This document shows positions 6,916-10,106 of a stretch of DNA of 10,106 bases, piece by piece. The stretch is from NCBI RefSeq assembly GCF_018375725.1, contig NZ_JAHACR010000137.1, positions 1 to 10,106 of the forward strand, given 5' to 3'. The first letter of the stretch is position 1. Each line of letters opens with the position of its first letter. Below the pieces are notes generated by a model, which saw nothing but the letters and a program-made list of their open reading frames with translations, did no database searches and was not told the origin of the DNA. This stretch comes from Burkholderia sp. GTDB lineage: Bacteria; Pseudomonadota; Gammaproteobacteria; Burkholderiales; Burkholderiaceae. The position numbers and the translations under genes are program-made.

Positions 6916-7554
6916 TTAGAGCTTCTTGTCCTGGACTTGCTTCACGAGGTAGTCGAGGACTTGCGCGGTGCCTTCGAGGCTGTTCGTGTAGGCCGGACCG
7001 GTCTTGTACTTGCCCTGGACGACGATCGTCGGCACGCCGTCGATGCTGTAGTTCTTCAGCTGCTCGGCCGACTGCTTGACCTGACCTTGCACGCTGAATG
7101 AGTTGTACGCATCCATGAACTTCTTCTTGTCGACGCCCTGGGTCGCGAGGAAGTCGGCCTGCGCCTGCGGCGTCAGCAGGTAGTTCTTCTGCTTGTGGAT
7201 CGCATTGAAGATCGCCGGCGTGACCTTCTCGGAAATGCCGAGTGCGGCCACCGCGTAGAACAGTCGCGAATGCGGAACGAAGTCGTCGCGGAACGCGACC
7301 GGGATGCGTTTGAAGTCGATCTTGTCGCCCTGTTTCTTCACCCAGGCTTCGATCGTCGGCTCGAACTCGTAGCAGTGCGGGCAGCCGTACCAGAAGAACT
7401 CGATCACCTCGACCTTGCCGGCCGGCGCGGACACCGGCTGCGGCGCCTTCATCACCTCGAAATCCTTGCCGGCGACCGGCGCGGACGGCGAAGCCTGGGC
7501 GAAGCCGGCCGCGAGGCTCAGGGACAGAAGAAGCGTGCTAAGCAGTTTTTTCAT
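6916..7554 (-). CDS. dsbA: Periplasmic thiol:disulfide oxidoreductase DsbA
   Basis: DsbA introduces disulfide bonds into proteins entering the periplasm and is re-oxidised by membrane DsbB. The precursor has 212 residues (E. coli 208). A signal peptide covers residues 1-21 (MKK, hydrophobic core, AQA before SPS). The thioredoxin active site CPHC is at 58-61 and the cis-proline loop GVPT at 173-176, with a helical insertion between them. The only cysteines are C58 and C61, so there is no second structural disulfide. The sequence closely resembles the Burkholderia pseudomallei DsbA I remember, which is needed for virulence factor and motility protein folding. The ATG at 7554 is fixed by the signal peptide, although no clear Shine-Dalgarno precedes it. 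It lies between the SPOR-protein gene (71 bp upstream) and the SDR gene (19 bp downstream). Confidence 0.98.
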   Translation of the reverse strand: MKKLLSTLLLSLSLAAGFAQASPSAPVAGKDFEVMKAPQPVSAPAGKVEVIEFFWYGCPHCYEFEPTIEAWVKKQGDKIDFKRIPVAFRDDFVPHSRLFYAVAALGISEKVTPAIFNAIHKQKNYLLTPQAQADFLATQGVDKKKFMDAYNSFSVQGQVKQSAEQLKNYSIDGVPTIVVQGKYKTGPAYTNSLEGTAQVLDYLVKQVQDKKL

Positions 7555-7595
7555 GTTGGGAGCGCAAACAGTTGCTTGAGTAGCGAAACGTAACG

Positions 7596-7617
7596 GGGGC
7601 TGCGCAGGCGCGGCCCC
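7596..7617. repeat. Hairpin between the SPOR gene and dsbA
   Basis: GGGGCTGCGC (7596-7605) and GCGCGGCCCC (7608-7617) form a 10-bp stem with one non-Watson-Crick position. On the minus-strand transcript that position is a C/A mismatch. The hairpin falls in the 71-nt gap after the SPOR gene. With no T-run it is more likely a processing or stability element than a full terminator. Confidence 0.35.
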
Positions 7618-7625
7618 GGGCTGTC

Positions 7626-8510
7626 TTACTGCTTCGTGAAGCGGATCACCGCCGTGTCGACACCTGCATCGGACAGACGCTGACGTGCCGAGTTCATCTC
7701 CTCGAACTTCGAGAACGGACCCACACGCACGCGGAAATAAGTCACGCCGCTGACGTCGCGCTTCGTCACCTTCGATTCGAAACCCTGGAAACCCAGACGC
7801 GCGCGCTGCTGTTCGGCGTCCGTTTCCGTCTTGTATGCACCGACCTGCAGGAAGTAGCCGGTATTCGCGTCGCTCGCGCTCGGCGGCTTCACGGCATTGT
7901 TGCCGGCCGTTGCCGCCGGCGACGTGGCCTTCGGCGCGGCCGCTTGCTGCTGCGGTTGCGGCTGCTGGTGCGCGGGCTTCGGTGTCGTCTGCGCCTGTTG
8001 CGACGGCTGCGGCTGTGCCGGCCGGGGCGCCGGGGCGGCCTTCTGCGGGATCGTACGCACCGGTTCGTCGTTGTCGTCGTTCGCGGTCGCTTGCGGCTTC
8101 TTCGGCGGCGTCACGTCAGCCGGCTTCGGCGGGACGGCGACGCCGTTGTTTGCCGAGCCGCCGTTCGACGACGGCACCTCGACGATCTGCGGCTCGGGCA
8201 GCAGGCCCGGCTGCGTCTGGTTCGCGGCCTGGCCCGGCGCGGTGTTCGGCGGCGCGGACTGGGCGGCCTGCGGAACCGGCTGGCCGGGCGTCTTGCCCTG
8301 CAGTGCGCGGTTCGGATCGAACTGCGGCTGGCTCGCGCCGGTGTCGGCCGGCGGCGGCGCGACCTTCGAGACGAACGGCGACGGCGAGCGCGTGATGTAG
8401 AGCGCCACCACCACGGCGATCGCAAGGCCGACGATCAGGCCCAGCACGATTCCAAGAAATGTTCCTCCGGCTTGTTTCGATTGCTTCGAAGTGCGGCGTG
8501 GTTGTGCCAT
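7626..8510 (-). CDS. SPOR-domain inner-membrane protein, FtsN-like
   Basis: This 294-residue protein has the layout of FtsN-type cell-division proteins: a short basic cytoplasmic tail (1-15), one membrane helix (about 17-39), a long flexible periplasmic linker rich in Pro, Gln and Ala (about 42-215) and a C-terminal SPOR domain (218-294). The domain opens with GYFLQVGAY and carries the second signature YFRVRVGPF at 258-266. SPOR domains bind glycan strands stripped of stem peptides at the division septum, so a septal role is expected. Whether this is the true FtsN cannot be told from sequence: the linker is not conserved, and bacteria often carry several SPOR proteins. The ATG at 8510 is supported by AGGTGA eight bases upstream; a TTG at 8528 is possible but would lose that signal. 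It follows argS by 81 bp and precedes dsbA. Confidence 0.92.
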   Translation of the reverse strand: MAQPRRTSKQSKQAGGTFLGIVLGLIVGLAIAVVVALYITRSPSPFVSKVAPPPADTGASQPQFDPNRALQGKTPGQPVPQAAQSAPPNTAPGQAANQTQPGLLPEPQIVEVPSSNGGSANNGVAVPPKPADVTPPKKPQATANDDNDEPVRTIPQKAAPAPRPAQPQPSQQAQTTPKPAHQQPQPQQQAAAPKATSPAATAGNNAVKPPSASDANTGYFLQVGAYKTETDAEQQRARLGFQGFESKVTKRDVSGVTYFRVRVGPFSKFEEMNSARQRLSDAGVDTAVIRFTKQ

Positions 8511-8542
8511 TGCTTGAGTCACCTGCAAAAAGAATCGTGAAA

Positions 8543-8569
8543 AGGCCGCGGCGGGCGCTGCCGCGGCCT
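8543..8569 (-). terminator. Intrinsic terminator-like hairpin after argS
   Basis: AGGCCGCGGC (8543-8552) and GCCGCGGCCT (8560-8569) form a perfect 10-bp GC-rich stem with a seven-base loop. Read on the minus strand the stem runs into TTTT, then after a few bases TTCTTTTT, as expected of a Rho-independent terminator for argS. It ends about 30 bases before the SPOR-protein start codon. Confidence 0.65.
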
Positions 8570-8572
8570 GAG

Positions 8573-8591
8573 GCTGCCCGGCCCGGGCAGC
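8573..8591 (-). terminator. Second hairpin directly after the argS stop
   Basis: GCTGCCCG (8573-8580) and CGGGCAGC (8584-8591) form a perfect 8-bp stem with a three-base loop, touching the argS stop codon (8592-8594). It has no T-run of its own. It may act with the hairpin at 8543-8569 or protect the argS mRNA 3' end. Confidence 0.45.
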
Positions 8592-10106
8592 TTACATCTT
8601 GGCGGGCGCGGATACGCCGAGCATCGCCAGACCGTTTTCGAGCACCTGCCGGGTCGCGGCGAGGAGCGCGATGCGTGCGGTGCGCGGCGCTGCATCGTCG
8701 ACCAGCACGCGCTCCGCATTGTAGAACGAGTGGAATTCGCCAGCGAGATCGCGCAGGTAGAACGCGACCGCGTGCGGCGCCAGCTCGTTGGCCGCGTGCG
8801 TGAGCATGTCCGGATACTCGGCCAGCTTCTGCATCAGCGCGGCGGCCTGCTTGCTCGTCAGCAGCGACAGGTCGGCGCCCGGCAGCTGCGATGCGTCGCC
8901 GTTGTAGCGCGACTTCCATTCATTGAGGATCGAGCAGATCCGCGCATGCGCGTACTGGACGTAGTAGACCGGGTTTTCGTCGTTCTGTTTCAGCGCGAGG
9001 TCGATGTCGAACACGAATTCGGTGTCCGCCTTGCGCGAGATCAGGAAGAAGCGCACCGCGTCGCGGCCGCGCGTGATCATCGCTTCGTCGAGCTGGTCCG
9101 GCGACGTCTCCGAGCCCGGCGCCGCGCCGCCCGACCATTCGATCAGGTCGCGCACCGTCACGTAGCTGCCCGCTCGCTTCGAGATCTTCACTTCCTGGCC
9201 GTCGCGCATCACGGTGACCATCTTGTGCAGCACGTAGTCGGGGTAGCCCTTCGGGATGCCGATGTGCAGCCCCTGCAGGCCCGCGCGCACGCGCGCGATC
9301 GTGCCGTGGTGGTCCGAACCCTGGATGTTGATCACCTTCGTGAAGCCGCGCTCCCACTTCGTCACGTGGTACGCGACGTCCGGCACGAAGTACGTGTACG
9401 TGCCGTCCGTCTTGCGCATCACGCGATCCTTGTCGTCGCCGTCGTCGGTCGTGCGCAGCCACAGCGCGCCGTCCTGCTCGTAGGTCGTGCCGGCCTGGAT
9501 CAGCGCGTTGACCGTTTTCTCCACCCGGCCTTCGCTGTACAGCGACGATTCGAGGTAGTACCGGTCGAACTTCACGCCGAACGCCTGCAGGTCCATGTCC
9601 TGCTCATGACGCAGGTACGCGACCGCGAACTTGCGGATCGCTTCGAGATCCTCGACGTCGCCCGCGCCCTTGACCGGCACGCCGTCCTTCGCGGCGACCG
9701 TCTCGCCGTTCAGGTAGTCGCGCGCGATGTCGGCGATGTATTCGCCGTTGTACGCGGCTTCCGGCCAGCCCGCGTCGCCCGGCTTCAGGCCGCGTGCGCG
9801 CGCCTGGGTCGAGATCGCGAGGTTGCCGATCTGCACGCCGGCGTCGTTGTAGTAGAACTCGCGGTGCACCGCGTAGCCCTGGCTCGCGAGCACGTTCGCG
9901 AGCGCGTCGCCGAGCGCCGCCTGGCGGCCGTGGCCGACGTGCAGCGGGCCGGTCGGGTTCGCCGACACGAATTCGAGCAGCACCTGCCGGCCTTTTTCTC
10001 GCTCGGACTGGCCGAACGCGCGGCCTTCGCAGAGCACCGAGGTGATGACGGCCTGCTTCGCCGCCGCGGTCAGACGCAGGTTGATGAACTGGCGGTCCTC
10101 CACGGT
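8592..10106 (-). CDS. argS: Arginyl-tRNA synthetase, 5' end outside window
   Basis: This class I synthetase charges tRNA-Arg with arginine using ATP. About 504 C-terminal residues are present; Burkholderia ArgRS is near 594, so roughly 90 residues of the N-terminal tRNA-binding domain lie beyond the right edge and the frame is open at 10106. Counting from the GTG at 10103, the HIGH-type motif HVGH is at 55-58 after the SANPTGP segment, and the KMSKS-type loop KISKR is at 306-310. The helical anticodon-binding (DALR) domain fills about 380-503 and ends in the usual ArgRS C terminus. The GTG at 10103 is not taken as the start because the conserved family sequence continues upstream. Just before FINLRL the protein reads EDRQ where ArgRS normally has a GPG-type segment, an oddity at the very edge. 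Downstream lie two hairpins, then the SPOR gene. Confidence 0.96.
   Translation of the reverse strand, partial: TVEDRQFINLRLTAAAKQAVITSVLCEGRAFGQSEREKGRQVLLEFVSANPTGPLHVGHGRQAALGDALANVLASQGYAVHREFYYNDAGVQIGNLAISTQARARGLKPGDAGWPEAAYNGEYIADIARDYLNGETVAAKDGVPVKGAGDVEDLEAIRKFAVAYLRHEQDMDLQAFGVKFDRYYLESSLYSEGRVEKTVNALIQAGTTYEQDGALWLRTTDDGDDKDRVMRKTDGTYTYFVPDVAYHVTKWERGFTKVINIQGSDHHGTIARVRAGLQGLHIGIPKGYPDYVLHKMVTVMRDGQEVKISKRAGSYVTVRDLIEWSGGAAPGSETSPDQLDEAMITRGRDAVRFFLISRKADTEFVFDIDLALKQNDENPVYYVQYAHARICSILNEWKSRYNGDASQLPGADLSLLTSKQAAALMQKLAEYPDMLTHAANELAPHAVAFYLRDLAGEFHSFYNAERVLVDDAAPRTARIALLAATRQVLENGLAMLGVSAPAKM

Noticed and set aside
7897..8400. Cys/Gly-rich frame of 167 codons antisense to the SPOR-protein linker
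   Set aside because: The repetitive Cys/Gly pattern is the mirror of the Pro/Gln/Ala codons of the linker, not a metallothionein-like protein.
7944..8540. Possible tandem DNA repeat in the Pro/Gln-rich linker
   Set aside because: The residues are low-complexity but no regular repeat unit recurs, so it is compositional bias.

Overview
The window reads as chromosomal housekeeping DNA from a Burkholderia-type betaproteobacterium, probably the B. cepacia complex or a close relative. Three things point there: high GC with strong G/C third-position bias, an argS / SPOR-protein / dsbA / SDR run of genes, and a DsbA and ArgS that match remembered Burkholderia proteins almost residue for residue. No transposase, integrase, phage gene, tRNA, rRNA or CRISPR array is visible, and the window looks like core genome.

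Layout. Seven of the eight genes lie on the minus strand. Read in the direction of transcription from the right edge, argS (5' end cut off by the window) is followed by a SPOR-domain membrane protein, the periplasmic thiol oxidase dsbA and a short-chain dehydrogenase (8510 down to 6123). The gaps are 81, 71 and 19 bp. Strong hairpins sit between argS and the SPOR gene. A 367-bp non-coding stretch follows, with a candidate promoter for a DppA-like periplasmic substrate-binding protein (5755-4166). That gene converges on a plus-strand metallo-beta-lactamase-fold hydrolase (2974-4053), with tandem hairpins in the 112 bp between them. The hydrolase gene is divergent from aceK (2662-851) across 311 bp of non-coding DNA holding several short palindromes. 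aceK is followed after 47 bp by the beta-carbonic anhydrase gene can (803-36).

How the genes work together. The argS-SPOR-dsbA-SDR cluster puts an aminoacyl-tRNA synthetase next to cell-envelope functions (septal peptidoglycan binding, disulfide formation). aceK and can probably share a transcript. AceK sets flux between the TCA cycle and glyoxylate shunt through isocitrate dehydrogenase, and carbonic anhydrase supplies bicarbonate to carboxylases, so both act on central carbon metabolism. The substrate-binding protein has no permease or ATPase genes beside it in this window.

I found no convincing new biological system. The points most worth checking are the replaced ligand-carboxylate arginine in the DppA-like protein, the palindromes between aceK and the hydrolase gene, the terminator-like hairpins inside the argS cluster, and an atypical ArgRS segment at the right edge.
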